DNA of 33,409 bases, from contig JAUMUM010000026.1 of NCBI GenBank assembly GCA_030530685.1, positions 1-33,409 of the forward strand. The letters run 5' to 3'. This DNA is from Actinomycetaceae bacterium. Lineage in GTDB: Bacteria > Actinomycetota > Actinomycetes > Actinomycetales > Actinomycetaceae. The position numbers and the translations under genes are program-made. Below the pieces are notes generated by a model that saw only the letters and a list, made by a program, of their open reading frames with translations, made no database searches and was not told the DNA's origin. How positions within the stretch are numbered: position 1 is the first letter of the stretch; each line of letters starts with the position of its first letter. Below, in pieces: positions 8,065-15,703 of this stretch.

Positions 8065-8242
8065 CCTTTCGTTCTGGCCGGCCGAGCGGGCCGGCCTTCG
8101 TTTTTCCGACCGGACGGGCGGGTCTTCGTTCTGGCCGGCGTGTGACGGTCGAATCGAACTAGCACGCCGAAGCCGCCCGCGCCGGCCGCCGGCCTTCCTT
8201 TCTGTGCCGGCCAGCGCTCGTCCTTTCCAAGCCGGCCGCCGG
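8065..8242. repeat. GGCCGGC-rich repeats between the permease and gudD
   Basis: The element CCTTTC, 3-6 bases, GCCGGCC appears three times: 8065-8083, 8197-8212 and 8222-8237. In the direction of transcription this reads GGCCGGC followed by GAAAGG, and the copy nearest gudD supplies its ribosome binding site. A 15-bp direct repeat beginning TTCGTTCTGG sits at 8068-8082 and 8125-8139, and GCCGGCCGCCGG occurs at 8181-8192 and 8231-8242. Two GGCCGGCC blocks at 8076-8096 can form an 8-bp hairpin just before the gudD ribosome binding site. Confidence 0.65.
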
Positions 8243-9673
8243 TTACCCGTGAATGAACAAGCTGAGCAGCAGGCACCCGCCCAGGCCGAGCACGCCGAGC
8301 ACGGTCGTGTAGGTGGTCCGCACGAGGAGCGTGTCCTTGACGGACAGCCCGAGGAATTCCTTGAACATCCAGAATCCGGGGTCGTTCAGGTGCGAGGCGA
8401 TGACCGAGCCGCAGGCGGTGGCGAGCACCATGATCTCGGGGCTGACACCGCCGGCGGCGACGAGCGGCTCGGCTATGCCCGCCGCGGCGACGATGGCCAC
8501 GGACGCCGAGCCAAGCGACACGCGCATGAGACCCGCGATGACCCAGGCCAGGATGATCGGGGAAATGCTCCACGAGCTGGTCATGTCGCTGATGTAGTCG
8601 GATATGCCGCCCTCGGTCAGCACCTGCTTGAACGCGCCGCCCGCCGCGATGACGAAGATGATCATGGCGATGGACTTGATGGAATTGCCGCACGAGGACA
8701 TGAGCGTGTCCATCGGGACCCTGCGCGCGAAGGCAAAGTAGGCGATGGCCACGAGCAGGGCGATGAGCAGCGCGACGGGCGCGTCGCCAATGGCCAGGAA
8801 TACCCGACTGACCGGATGGTATTCACCGAGCGTCAGCTCGAGGATCGAGGCGCCAGCGATGAGGACGACGGGCAGGGCCGTCAGGCAGAGCGAGGCGGCA
8901 AAGCCCGGCATGTCCTCTTCGGCGAATTCCTTTTCCGCCACGAGCCCCTTCGGGATCTGGGCCTCGATCTTGCGGACAAAGGGCAGGCGCGGCCACACGA
9001 GGGCCACCACCACGCCGATCGGCAGGGCGATGATCAGACCGTAGAGCAGCGTCCTGCCGATGGAGGCGTCGAAGATGCCGGCCACCGCCGTCGGGCCGGG
9101 ATGCGGGGGCAGGAAGGAGTGCATGGTCGACAGGGCAATGGCCAGCGGCATGGCCAGCCACAGCAGCGGCAACTTTTCCTGCCGCACGATTGCGAAGACG
9201 ATGGGGATGAGGATCACCCAGGCCGTCTCCCAGAAGAGGACGACGCCCACGAGGAAGGCGACGATGACGATGGCGATCTGCGCCCGGTCGATGCCGAACC
9301 GCCGGATCATCGTGGTGGCCAGGCGATTGGCCGCGCCCATATCCGCCATGAGCACGCCGAGCATGGCACCGAAGCCGAGGATGAGGATGAGGTCGTCGAC
9401 CTGGCTGCCAATACCGTCGATAATGGCGTCGATGACACCAACGGATTCGACGGACACGCTGGGCGGGTCGATGGTTTCCGGTAGGGCAGCGATCATTTCG
9501 CTCATCGCTGCCATTGCGTCTTCCAGTTTCACGTACTCGCCGGAAAAAGGCATCCCCTGGAGCATGCCAACGGCAATGGCAACGAGGATGAGGGCGATGA
9601 AGCCATTCAGCTTGAACTTGAGCATGAGGAGGAGCAAAAGCGCGATGCCGAAGGCAAGGATGAGAAGTGGCAT
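8243..9673 (-). CDS. GntP-family proton symporter, probable hexarate permease
   Basis: 476 residues with about 12-14 hydrophobic segments and clear GntP (gluconate:H+ symporter) family hallmarks: the N-terminal FKLNGFIALILVAIAVGMLQGMP, LILGFGAMLGVLMAD, HSFLPPHPGPTAVAGIF, GGGAFKQVL-like AAGGAFKQVLTEGG and ASHLNDPGFWMFKE. It is about 35-40 residues longer than E. coli gluconate permeases; the excess lies at about 47-85, between the first two membrane segments, and is acidic and Pro/Ser-rich. GGAG precedes the ATG. Its place between the aldolase and gudD suggests uptake of glucarate or a related sugar acid rather than gluconate; E. coli uses an MFS protein for this, so the substrate is inferred from context only. 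Confidence 0.9.
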   Translation of the reverse strand: MPLLILAFGIALLLLLMLKFKLNGFIALILVAIAVGMLQGMPFSGEYVKLEDAMAAMSEMIAALPETIDPPSVSVESVGVIDAIIDGIGSQVDDLILILGFGAMLGVLMADMGAANRLATTMIRRFGIDRAQIAIVIVAFLVGVVLFWETAWVILIPIVFAIVRQEKLPLLWLAMPLAIALSTMHSFLPPHPGPTAVAGIFDASIGRTLLYGLIIALPIGVVVALVWPRLPFVRKIEAQIPKGLVAEKEFAEEDMPGFAASLCLTALPVVLIAGASILELTLGEYHPVSRVFLAIGDAPVALLIALLVAIAYFAFARRVPMDTLMSSCGNSIKSIAMIIFVIAAGGAFKQVLTEGGISDYISDMTSSWSISPIILAWVIAGLMRVSLGSASVAIVAAAGIAEPLVAAGGVSPEIMVLATACGSVIASHLNDPGFWMFKEFLGLSVKDTLLVRTTYTTVLGVLGLGGCLLLSLFIHG

Positions 9674-9827
9674 GGGTGTTCTCCAAAGTTCTCGTCATTG
9701 AGGTGTGATGGGCCACGCCCGCCCCGGATGGGCGTAGAGGAAGCCGTGGCAGGCCGGGGGCGATCGGCCGGTCATGCGGACGGATTGCCGCCACGGCCGG
9801 TCTTTTCTCAGATCGCAGGCCGCCTCG

Positions 9828-10715
9828 TCATATCCCGACGACGGCGTCGACAGCCCGCTGCAACGGCTCGCGATACCGGGCGTCCAACTCGCGCGCGGGA
9901 GCGAAGCAGTACCCCGCTTCGACACCCGCGCAGCGCAGGCCCTCCTTGAGGACGACGGGGAAGGTCGCCCTGTCGACGAGGTTGCGCAGCGGTGATAGGA
10001 GCTCTTGCAGGTGGAGCGACCGCGCCGTGTCGCCGGCCCGGTAGCTTTCGTACATCTGGGAGATCAGGCGCGGGGCGATGTTGGCCGTCGAGGCGATCGC
10101 TCCGTCGGCCCCCATGGCAAGTGCCGGGAAGATCAGCGTGTCCTTGCCCATGAGGACGGCGAAATCCTCGGGTGTTTCGCGGATGTAGTCGGCGGTCAGG
10201 GTCAGGTCGCCGGCGGAGTCCTTAACGCCGACGATGTTGGGGATGTCCGCCAGCGTCAGCACGGTTTCGAGCCGCACGGGCACGTGCGTGCGGCCGGGGT
10301 TCGAATAGACGAGGATGGGCAGATCGGTCTCGTTGGCGATCGCGCGATAGTGCTCGACCAGCTCGGACTGGGTGGGGGTCATGAAATACGGCGTGAGGAC
10401 CGACAGCGCGGACACGCCACCGACCTCCTGCGCCATGCGGGCGGTCCTGATCGAGTCGCGCGTGGTGATCTCCGAGGCTCCCGCATAGACGGGAACGCGG
10501 CCGTCGACGTGCTCGACGGTGATCTCCACGACCCGGCGCTTCTGCGCGTCGGACAGGCCGTAGATCTCGCCCGACGAACCGAGGACGAAGACACCGTGAA
10601 CGCCGTTGTCGATGGTGTAGTCGAGGACGTCGCGCAACCCCTGCTCGAGGAGTTCGCCGTCCCTGGTCAGCGGCGTGACGAGCGCCGGGATGATGCCTTG
10701 AGGTGTGAACGTCAT
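9828..10715 (-). CDS. DapA-fold aldolase, probable 5-keto-4-deoxy-D-glucarate aldolase
   Basis: 295 residues of the dihydrodipicolinate synthase/N-acetylneuraminate lyase superfamily. The Schiff-base lysine is K165 in GVKDSAGD, the catalytic tyrosine Y137 in VYSNPGRT, and the substrate loop is GSSGE (46-50) rather than the GTTGE of biosynthetic DapA. The ATG at 10715 is chosen because AGGAGG lies eight bases ahead; the frame opens further to 10796 through the promoter region. It is first in the cluster with gudD, garR and glycerate kinase, which together need an enzyme splitting 5-keto-4-deoxyglucarate into pyruvate and tartronate semialdehyde. GarL is absent, so this gene is the best candidate. 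The alternative, a decarboxylating dehydratase giving 2-oxoglutarate semialdehyde, would leave garR without purpose. Family certain, reaction inferred. Confidence 0.82.
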   Translation of the reverse strand: MTFTPQGIIPALVTPLTRDGELLEQGLRDVLDYTIDNGVHGVFVLGSSGEIYGLSDAQKRRVVEITVEHVDGRVPVYAGASEITTRDSIRTARMAQEVGGVSALSVLTPYFMTPTQSELVEHYRAIANETDLPILVYSNPGRTHVPVRLETVLTLADIPNIVGVKDSAGDLTLTADYIRETPEDFAVLMGKDTLIFPALAMGADGAIASTANIAPRLISQMYESYRAGDTARSLHLQELLSPLRNLVDRATFPVVLKEGLRCAGVEAGYCFAPARELDARYREPLQRAVDAVVGI

Positions 10716-10733
10716 CGTCGATTCCTCCTGTCT

Positions 10734-10751
10734 TGCCTGGACGACCAGGCA
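10734..10751 (-). promoter_or_regulatory. Perfect 7-bp inverted repeat in the leader of the hexarate operon
   Basis: TGCCTGG, a four-base ACGA loop and CCAGGCA. It sits between the predicted -10 and the ribosome binding site of the aldolase gene, so it could be a downstream operator or a hairpin in the mRNA leader. Confidence 0.5.
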
Positions 10752-10758
10752 GTCACTC

Positions 10759-10764
10759 ATAGTA
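10759..10764 (-). promoter_or_regulatory. Putative -10 of the hexarate operon
   Basis: Minus-strand TACTAT, about 43 bp upstream of the aldolase start codon. A TTGTAT lies 19 bases further upstream inside the palindrome at 10781-10799, so a bound repressor there would cover the -35 area. Confidence 0.5.
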
Positions 10765-10777
10765 GACGGGTATCTAC
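10762..10777. promoter_or_regulatory. Inverted repeat overlapping the hexarate promoter
   Basis: GTAGA, six bases, TCTAC; it overlaps the predicted -10 hexamer. Short arms make this less certain than the neighbouring palindrome at 10781-10799. Confidence 0.35.
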
Positions 10778-10780
10778 ATA

Positions 10781-10799
10781 TGAATACAATATGCATTCA
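10781..10799. promoter_or_regulatory. Candidate IclR operator (19-bp palindrome)
   Basis: TGAATACA, three bases, TGCATTCA: eight-base arms with one mismatch, centred at 10790. IclR-family regulators bind palindromes of this size, and the site is in AT-rich DNA between the divergent iclR gene and the cluster it would control. Confidence 0.5.
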
Positions 10800-11005
10800 A
10801 TACGAGACAGCCGGCCGTCACCAGGGGCCTTCGTCCCCGAGCGCAGCTCGCGGCCACACCGATCGCAATTGGCGAGCGAATCGCCCCGCGGCGGGCCATC
10901 CTCGCCGAGTTGGAGCACGCCCTCGCCCTTCCCGGCTCGCCCGTCGCCGCCCGCAGGGGGTCGAGCGCGGACCAGGTGCGGACCGAGCGCGAGCCGGGTG
11001 CACGG

Positions 11006-11011
11006 TAGGCT
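11006..11011 (+). promoter_or_regulatory. Putative -10 of iclR, flanked by GGGTGCAC copies
   Basis: TAGGCT, 30 bases before the ATG at 11042. GGGTGCAC lies on both sides at 10996-11003 and 11015-11022, the second forming the palindrome GGGTGCACCC at the predicted transcription start. An autoregulatory site is possible but the repeats are short. Confidence 0.4.
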
Positions 11012-11041
11012 GGTGGGTGCACCCGGGAAGAAAGGCAGCTG

Positions 11042-11809
11042 ATGACGATTACCGAGTCAACCGAGACCGGCGTTCGCGACGTCAAGTCGGCCAGTCGCAC
11101 CGTCGAGCTGCTCGAATACCTGGCCAGCCGCCAGGCGAACCCACCTCACCTCAACGAAATCTGCCGGGCGCTCGGCGCCCCGCGCTCGTCGGTGTACGCG
11201 CTGCTTCGCACGCTCCTGGCGCGCGGCTGGGTCAGTGCCAGCGCGAACGAGGGCTACTCCCTGGGCATCCGCATCCTCACGACGGGAACGTCGTACATCG
11301 ACGCCGACCCGCGCGTCCGCGTCGTCCGCCCCATCCTCACCGACCTCGCCTCCGACCTCGGCGAAACCTTCCACATGGCCCGGCTCGACGGGGACCGGAT
11401 CGTCTACCTCGCCACCCAGGAATCGAGCCGAGACCTGCGGCCGTACTCGCGTGTCGGCCGCCGCCTGCCGGCCACCGCCGCGGCCCTGGGCAAGGCGATC
11501 CTCGCGCAGCGGCCCGACGTCGTCCCCGAGGCCTTTGAGCAGCTCACCCCGCACTCGATCGCGGATGCCGAAACCTTCGCAGGGGAAATGGACGTCACCC
11601 GCCAGCGCGGCTACGCCATCGACGACGAGGAGAACACTCTGGGCCTGCACTGCGTGGCGATGGCCCTGCCCTACGCCTCGCCCGTGACCGATGCGATTTC
11701 CTGCTCAGTGCCGAGCAAGCGGTGGTCCGCCCAGCGCGTGGTCGAGATCGTGGAGAAGATGCGCGACGCCGTCGTCCGCATTGTCGAATCGGCTCCGCTG
11801 GCACACTGA
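11042..11809 (+). CDS. IclR-family transcriptional regulator
   Basis: 255 residues. Residues 14-75 form the IclR winged helix-turn-helix (SASRTVELLEYLA, then LNEICRALGAPRSSVYALLRTLLARGWV), and about 85-250 the IclR effector domain with FHMARLDGDRIVYLATQES, LPATAAALGKAILA, and DDEENTLGLHCVAMALP. AAAGG precedes the ATG. It is transcribed away from the aldolase-permease-gudD-garR-glxK cluster. IclR relatives such as KdgR commonly control sugar-acid catabolism as repressors released by a pathway intermediate, so local control of the hexarate genes is the natural reading; 5-keto-4-deoxyglucarate, glycerate or glucarate could be the effector. Confidence 0.94.
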   Translation: MTITESTETGVRDVKSASRTVELLEYLASRQANPPHLNEICRALGAPRSSVYALLRTLLARGWVSASANEGYSLGIRILTTGTSYIDADPRVRVVRPILTDLASDLGETFHMARLDGDRIVYLATQESSRDLRPYSRVGRRLPATAAALGKAILAQRPDVVPEAFEQLTPHSIADAETFAGEMDVTRQRGYAIDDEENTLGLHCVAMALPYASPVTDAISCSVPSKRWSAQRVVEIVEKMRDAVVRIVESAPLAH

Positions 11810-11946
11810 GGGCCGAGCCGCGGACACCCGGCCGCCGACGCGGGCAACACTGGCAGCCGGGCCTCACGCCACGCACCGCCGGCCGCCTCGGCAGCGATTG
11901 GCCGCGTCGCACCCTGCAAGCTCTGCCACATTCCCGCCCGCATCCG

Positions 11947-11952
11947 TACAAT
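11947..11952 (+). promoter_or_regulatory. -10 element of the ADP-ribosylglycohydrolase gene
   Basis: TACAAT, with a weak CTGCCA -35 eighteen bases upstream. The predicted leader of about 43 nt contains two purine-rich blocks, GGAGGAAAG and GAGGAG, before the ATG at 12002. Confidence 0.55.
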
Positions 11953-12001
11953 GAGAGCCAGTCACGGTTCCACAGTCGAAACCGGAGGAAAGCGAGGAGC
12001 A

Positions 12002-13015
12002 ATGCAGCCCGAGGACCTAGCCCGACTTGCCAACACCCAGGAAAACCTCCCGTCACTCACACCGGAGATCATCTCGCGCGCCCGCGGCGCCCTGCTCGCC
12101 TCCGCCTGCGGCGACGCCCTCGGCGTGCCCTACGAATTCGGCCCGCCGACCACCGACCCGCAGATGATCGGCGGCGGCCTCGGCCCCTACGACCCCGGCG
12201 AATGGTCGGACGATACGCAAATGGCCATCTGCATCGCCAAGGTCGCGGCCAAGGGCGTCTCCCTGACGAGCGAGACGGCGCTCGACCTCGTGGGCCAAAA
12301 CTTCCTCGACTGGCTCGCCAGCGGCGCCTCCGACGTCGGCACGCAGACGCGGGAAGTCCTCAAGGCCGCCGCCAGCATCAGGCGCGGAGACGTCTCCGAC
12401 CGCCTGCACGCCGCCGCCGACGATTTCTCGGCGCGCAGCGAACGGGCCGCCGGAAACGGCGCCCTCATGCGCACGACGCCGGCCGCCCTCGCCTTCCTCG
12501 GCTCCCGGATCCGCACGGTCAAGGCCACGAAGGCCATGGCGCGGCTCACGCATTTCGACCCGCTCGTCGACCAGTCGTGCATCCTGTGGACGGAGGCCGT
12601 TCGCAACGCCGTCGTCACCGGGGTGGCGGACATGCGCGGCGGGCTCGAGCTGCTGAGCCTGGAGGACGCCGAGTACTGGGCCAAGATCATCGACGACGCC
12701 GAGTCCGGCGCCTTCTCCGCCAACCGGAACGGCTTCACGGTCGTCGCCTTCCAGTGCGCGTGGCACGCCGTCCACTCGGTACGCGATCTGACCGGCGAGG
12801 ACGCCGTGCGCCAGGGCCTGATCAACGCGATCGCCCTGGGCACCGACACGGACACCGTCGCCGCCATCGCCGGCGGCCTGCTGGGGGCGACATGGGGCGA
12901 ACAGGCTGTGCCGCGCGAGTGGGCCGAGGCCGTCCACGGCTGGCCCGACATGACGGGCAGGCAGCTGGCCGACCTGGGTGAGGCCATCGTCGTGCAGGCC
13001 GAGCGGCGCTCGTAG
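12002..13015 (+). CDS. ADP-ribosylglycohydrolase family protein
   Basis: 337 residues of the DraG/ARH fold (PF03747), binuclear-magnesium hydrolases that remove ADP-ribose from proteins or small molecules. Metal-ligand motifs are WSDDTQM (68-74) near the N terminus and GTDTDTVAAIAGGLLGATWG near 280-299; GALLASACGDALGVPYEFG and GNGALMRTTPAAL are also characteristic. The ATG at 12002 is preferred because it follows GAGGAG; an upstream ATG at 11951 overlaps the -10 hexamer. No ADP-ribosyltransferase is adjacent, so it is not obviously a DraT/DraG or toxin-antitoxin pair, although the Fic gene near the right end shows that other protein-modifying enzymes are encoded in the window. Confidence 0.92.
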   Translation: MQPEDLARLANTQENLPSLTPEIISRARGALLASACGDALGVPYEFGPPTTDPQMIGGGLGPYDPGEWSDDTQMAICIAKVAAKGVSLTSETALDLVGQNFLDWLASGASDVGTQTREVLKAAASIRRGDVSDRLHAAADDFSARSERAAGNGALMRTTPAALAFLGSRIRTVKATKAMARLTHFDPLVDQSCILWTEAVRNAVVTGVADMRGGLELLSLEDAEYWAKIIDDAESGAFSANRNGFTVVAFQCAWHAVHSVRDLTGEDAVRQGLINAIALGTDTDTVAAIAGGLLGATWGEQAVPREWAEAVHGWPDMTGRQLADLGEAIVVQAERRS

Positions 13016-13041
13016 GCCGACGGGCCATCTGCCAACACAAC

Positions 13042-13088
13042 GGGCCCGGGCCTACCACGCGATCGCCTCGCGCGGCTGGTCCGGGCCC
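13042..13088. terminator. Hairpin terminator between convergent genes
   Basis: GGGCCCGGGCC (13042-13052) pairs with GGTCCGGGCCC (13078-13088), eleven pairs including one G-U, around a 25-base loop. No T-tract follows. It separates the ADP-ribosylglycohydrolase gene from the small convergent gene. Confidence 0.5.
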
Positions 13089-13137
13089 TCTGGGCCTGCG
13101 GCCGTCATCCACGTCGGCCGCTAAACGTCCACGCCCG

Positions 13138-13386
13138 CTAGAAGTCCACGGGTGTGGCGGTCACGGTCTCCTCACCGACGTCGTCCCGGCCGCGCCCCAC
13201 CTTGGCCTTGGCCGAGTGGACGGCCTGGCCTGCGGCGTCGTGCGCCTTGCTCACACCCGCCTGAATCGGCTTGGAATTCCAGACCTTCGAGCTGTACTTC
13301 GAAATCTGCTCGTACCGCGAGTGCCCGGCCTTGGCGCCGAGGACGTATCCCGCAACGAGCCCTACTGCGAGCGACTTGACTCCCAT
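13138..13386 (-). CDS. Small membrane-associated protein of unknown function
   Basis: 82 residues. The N-terminal stretch MGVKSLAVGLVAGYVLGAKAGHSRYEQI is a single short membrane helix ending in a GAKAG..RYEQI motif that recurs in small actinobacterial proteins, some labelled YtxH-like. The rest is a predicted amphipathic, Ala/Lys-rich helix followed by an acidic tail. The ATG at 13386 is favoured by AGGAG just upstream; a further in-frame ATG at 13404 has none. No function can be assigned; a membrane-tethered stress or envelope protein is a guess from the YtxH resemblance. Confidence 0.75.
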   Translation of the reverse strand: MGVKSLAVGLVAGYVLGAKAGHSRYEQISKYSSKVWNSKPIQAGVSKAHDAAGQAVHSAKAKVGRGRDDVGEETVTATPVDF

Positions 13387-13527
13387 TGCAACTCCTCTCT
13401 GCACACGCTTCCGTGCGCCGCTGCCGACAGCTGGACGCTATCGAGCCTGCCTGTGATATTACCGAGCATGTGCACGCGCTGGCGACCGAGATTCCACCCA
13501 GAAGATGACGCAGCCCACATTCCCGCC

Positions 13528-13533
13528 TAGACT
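13528..13533 (+). promoter_or_regulatory. -10 element of the DUF4287-like/SRPBCC gene
   Basis: TAGACT, 16 bases ahead of the ATG at 13550, giving a leader of about ten bases that contains GGAGG. Confidence 0.5.
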
Positions 13534-13549
13534 GGCTCCAGGAGGAAAG

Positions 13550-14149
13550 ATGTGCGCTTCAACGATGAAAACCCCTGCTCCTCCCGACGCGCAAGGCATA
13601 AGCTTCAGCATCAGTGACGAGCGTCTGAGGGCCGCGACGGGACGCTCACGCAGGCGCTGGTTCCGCGCGCTCGATGTGGCCGGCGCCCAGGAGTGGGATC
13701 ACAAGAGAATCGCCCGCTGGCTCGGAGCCAAACGCGAGGTCGACGCCTGGTGGGCTCAGGCATTGACGGTGGATTACGAGCGGGCGCGCGGCCTGCGCGA
13801 GGCCGGCCAGGGCTGCGATGGCAGTTTCCGCGCGTCGGCGTCGAAAACGCTGCGCACGACGCCCGATGCCATATGGCCGTGGATCGACGACGATGACGCC
13901 CGCCGCGAGTGGCTCGACTGCGAATTCGAGGTTCGGGGCCGAACCCCAGGCATCTCGCTGAGGCTCGAAGCCGCCGACGGCTCTCGCGTGACGATCGGGC
14001 TGTACTCAATGACCGCAACGGCCGACGGCGGGCCACGCACGAAGGTCGGCGTCGAACACGCACGGCTGCCCAGCGAGGGCGACCTCCATGAAACGAAGGC
14101 CTTCTGGCGGGCGGCGCTGCGGCAACTCGCCGAGGTGATCGTCGGCTAG
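13550..14149 (+). CDS. DUF4287-like plus SRPBCC (AHSA1-like) domain protein
   Basis: 199 residues. The first part (about 22-85) matches the small helical module seen in DUF4287-type proteins: ISDERLRAATGRSRRRWFRALDVAG, then HKRIARWLGA and DAWWAQALTVDYERARGLRE. The second part (about 95-195) resembles an AHSA1/SRPBCC ligand-binding barrel, beginning SFRASASKTLRTTPDAIWPWIDD and ending in a long helix, FWRAALRQLAEVIV. Such two-domain proteins are common in actinobacteria and are usually called ATPase or SRPBCC proteins without known ligand. The ATG at 13550 has GGAGG close upstream; earlier in-frame codons precede the promoter, and the ATG at 13565 is too far from the binding site. Confidence 0.8.
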   Translation: MCASTMKTPAPPDAQGISFSISDERLRAATGRSRRRWFRALDVAGAQEWDHKRIARWLGAKREVDAWWAQALTVDYERARGLREAGQGCDGSFRASASKTLRTTPDAIWPWIDDDDARREWLDCEFEVRGRTPGISLRLEAADGSRVTIGLYSMTATADGGPRTKVGVEHARLPSEGDLHETKAFWRAALRQLAEVIVG

Positions 14150-14246
14150 GCTCGCGCGAGCGCCGGCCTTGCTGGGCCAGGCCCGCCGCGAGGTGATTGG
14201 GGGCTGGGCCCGCGCCCAAGTCACTTGCCGGGTCCCGCTCGGAGCC

Positions 14247-15338
14247 TCAGCTCGCGCGCGACCTCGGCTTGAGGCGGACAATGATGCCCCTGTGATCGGA
14301 CTGCCCCGCCTCGGTGACCAGCGCCTGGTCGCCCCGGTAGCCGCTGGGGCTCATAATGCGATCGATGGGCGAACTCAGCAGCGTCGGGAGGTTGGACGGC
14401 CATGTGCCGAGCCCGCCGCTGCCCGCCTGGTTCATGGCATCCCTGCACCCCCTCGCGCCCAGGGCTTGCTCGTGGTCGGCGGTCGAGTTGAAATCGCCGG
14501 CGATAATGGCGTCGGGCATCTGGGTGCACAGGTCGTAGGAGGCGGTCACCTGTGCGCGCCATGTGGCCAGGCGCTCGTTCGACAGGCCGGTCAGCGCGCC
14601 CCATCCCGCCGGCGCCACCGGGTGGACGACGACGATCTTCGGGCCCTGCCCGCTCGCCGGTGCCAGTGCCACGACCGGCACCCCGGTCTGCGCGAGGGAG
14701 GGCGGCACGTCGATGGGCGCATAGTCGCCGAGCCCGGTGGAAACGAGGATGACGCTCGAACCCCAGTCGGCGGCGTACCTGGACTGGTCGTTGTCGAATT
14801 GGACGAAGGTCAGGCCGCGGGCGGCCAGCTCCTGCACAAGCTCAGCGCCCATGCTCTGCGAGGTCTCGACGAGCGTGATGACGTCGACCCCGTTGGCTTC
14901 GACGAGGTCGGCCAGTTCTTCGCGGGAGACCTTACCGCCCTCGGTGTTGTACTGCATGACGGTAATGGAGCCGTCCCCCGCGCCAGCCTGCGTGATGCCC
15001 GAATCCGGGGAAAGGGTTTCGTGGTTGGTCAGCCCGCGGGAGAACATGAGCCCGCCGTGGAATCCGGCGCATGCCACAAGGACGACGGCCAGACCCAGTG
15101 CTATGCGCCCGCGGTCGAGGACGGTGCGGCGGACGACGCTAACAATGAAGAGGAACAGTGCCGCCAGGACCAGGACGATCGCCTGCATGCCGCGTATCGC
15201 GATGATCTGGACGTAAGGTGCCTGGAGAACCAGCCTGTTGGTCTGTGGCAGCAGGCTGGGATAGACGCTCAGCACGGCGACCGTGGCGATCGCCAGAGCG
15301 ACCACCAGCCACACGAACTTCATCGGGCGTAGCTTCAT
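14247..15338 (-). CDS. Membrane-anchored endonuclease/exonuclease/phosphatase family protein
   Basis: 363 residues. Three membrane segments (about 8-27, 41-68 and 79-98) are followed by an extracytoplasmic EEP (DNase I-like) domain from about 125. Visible catalytic elements are the opening ITVMQYNTEGGK with the conserved Asn, VDVITLVETS with the metal-ligand Glu, IVVVHPVAP, AIIAGDFNST and the terminal SDHRGI. The arrangement is the same as in actinobacterial secreted EEP proteins whose substrate (DNA, phospholipid or phosphate ester) is unknown. GAGGAAGAGGA abuts the ATG at 15338; the ATG at 15323 is an alternative. It converges on the SRPBCC gene. Confidence 0.88.
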   Translation of the reverse strand: MKLRPMKFVWLVVALAIATVAVLSVYPSLLPQTNRLVLQAPYVQIIAIRGMQAIVLVLAALFLFIVSVVRRTVLDRGRIALGLAVVLVACAGFHGGLMFSRGLTNHETLSPDSGITQAGAGDGSITVMQYNTEGGKVSREELADLVEANGVDVITLVETSQSMGAELVQELAARGLTFVQFDNDQSRYAADWGSSVILVSTGLGDYAPIDVPPSLAQTGVPVVALAPASGQGPKIVVVHPVAPAGWGALTGLSNERLATWRAQVTASYDLCTQMPDAIIAGDFNSTADHEQALGARGCRDAMNQAGSGGLGTWPSNLPTLLSSPIDRIMSPSGYRGDQALVTEAGQSDHRGIIVRLKPRSRAS

Positions 15339-15363
15339 TCCTCTTCCTCTCGGGTCTTCCGCG

Positions 15364-15369
15364 AGCATA
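15364..15369 (-). promoter_or_regulatory. -10 element of the EEP-family gene
   Basis: Minus-strand TATGCT, 25 bases ahead of the ATG at 15338, giving a leader of about 19 bases with a strong purine-rich binding site. Confidence 0.5.
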
Positions 15370-15703
15370 GTCCAAGCCGGCACGAGGAGGCGGCACTGGG
15401 CACTGCCGGACGCCGGGAACCGGGCGCCGCCGAACACTGGTGCCGGGCACTGGGCGCCGGTTAAGGCTGGGCACCTGCGGCGGAGCCTTCCCCTCGGATC
15501 GGAGGGGCCCTCGGGCCGGAGGACTTTCCCTCGGGCCAACGAGACAGACAGGCGAGCCGAACTCGAAATGTCACCCTATCGCACCCGCGAGCATTGGCGG
15601 CGACGGCACCCAGTCGCGTAGGGGCGGGCACACGGCGAGCGTTCAGGTAGGCGAGAATCCGGGCGGGCAAGCGTAAGCCCCCGGCAGCGAGATCATTGCG
15701 GTG

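Larger units (their letters stand above)
10716..11041. other. Divergent control region between the hexarate cluster and iclR
   Basis: A 326-bp region without a gene. Its left part (10734-10800) carries the candidate minus-strand promoter, two inverted repeats and a leader hairpin; its right end (10996-11024) carries the candidate iclR promoter between two copies of GGGTGCAC. The middle, about 10820-10990, shows nothing recognisable. Confidence 0.6.

Noticed and set aside
8057-9484. 475-codon plus-strand ORF opposite the permease
   Set aside because: Asp/Glu/His/Gln-rich translation antisense to a clear membrane protein.
10296-10309. GGTTCGAAT resembling a tRNA T-arm
   Set aside because: Lies within the aldolase coding sequence and no cloverleaf can be formed around it.
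15640-15700. Structured GC-rich sequence upstream of hrpA resembling a riboswitch leader
   Set aside because: No known riboswitch consensus could be matched, and it lies upstream of the predicted hrpA promoter, so it would not be in that mRNA.
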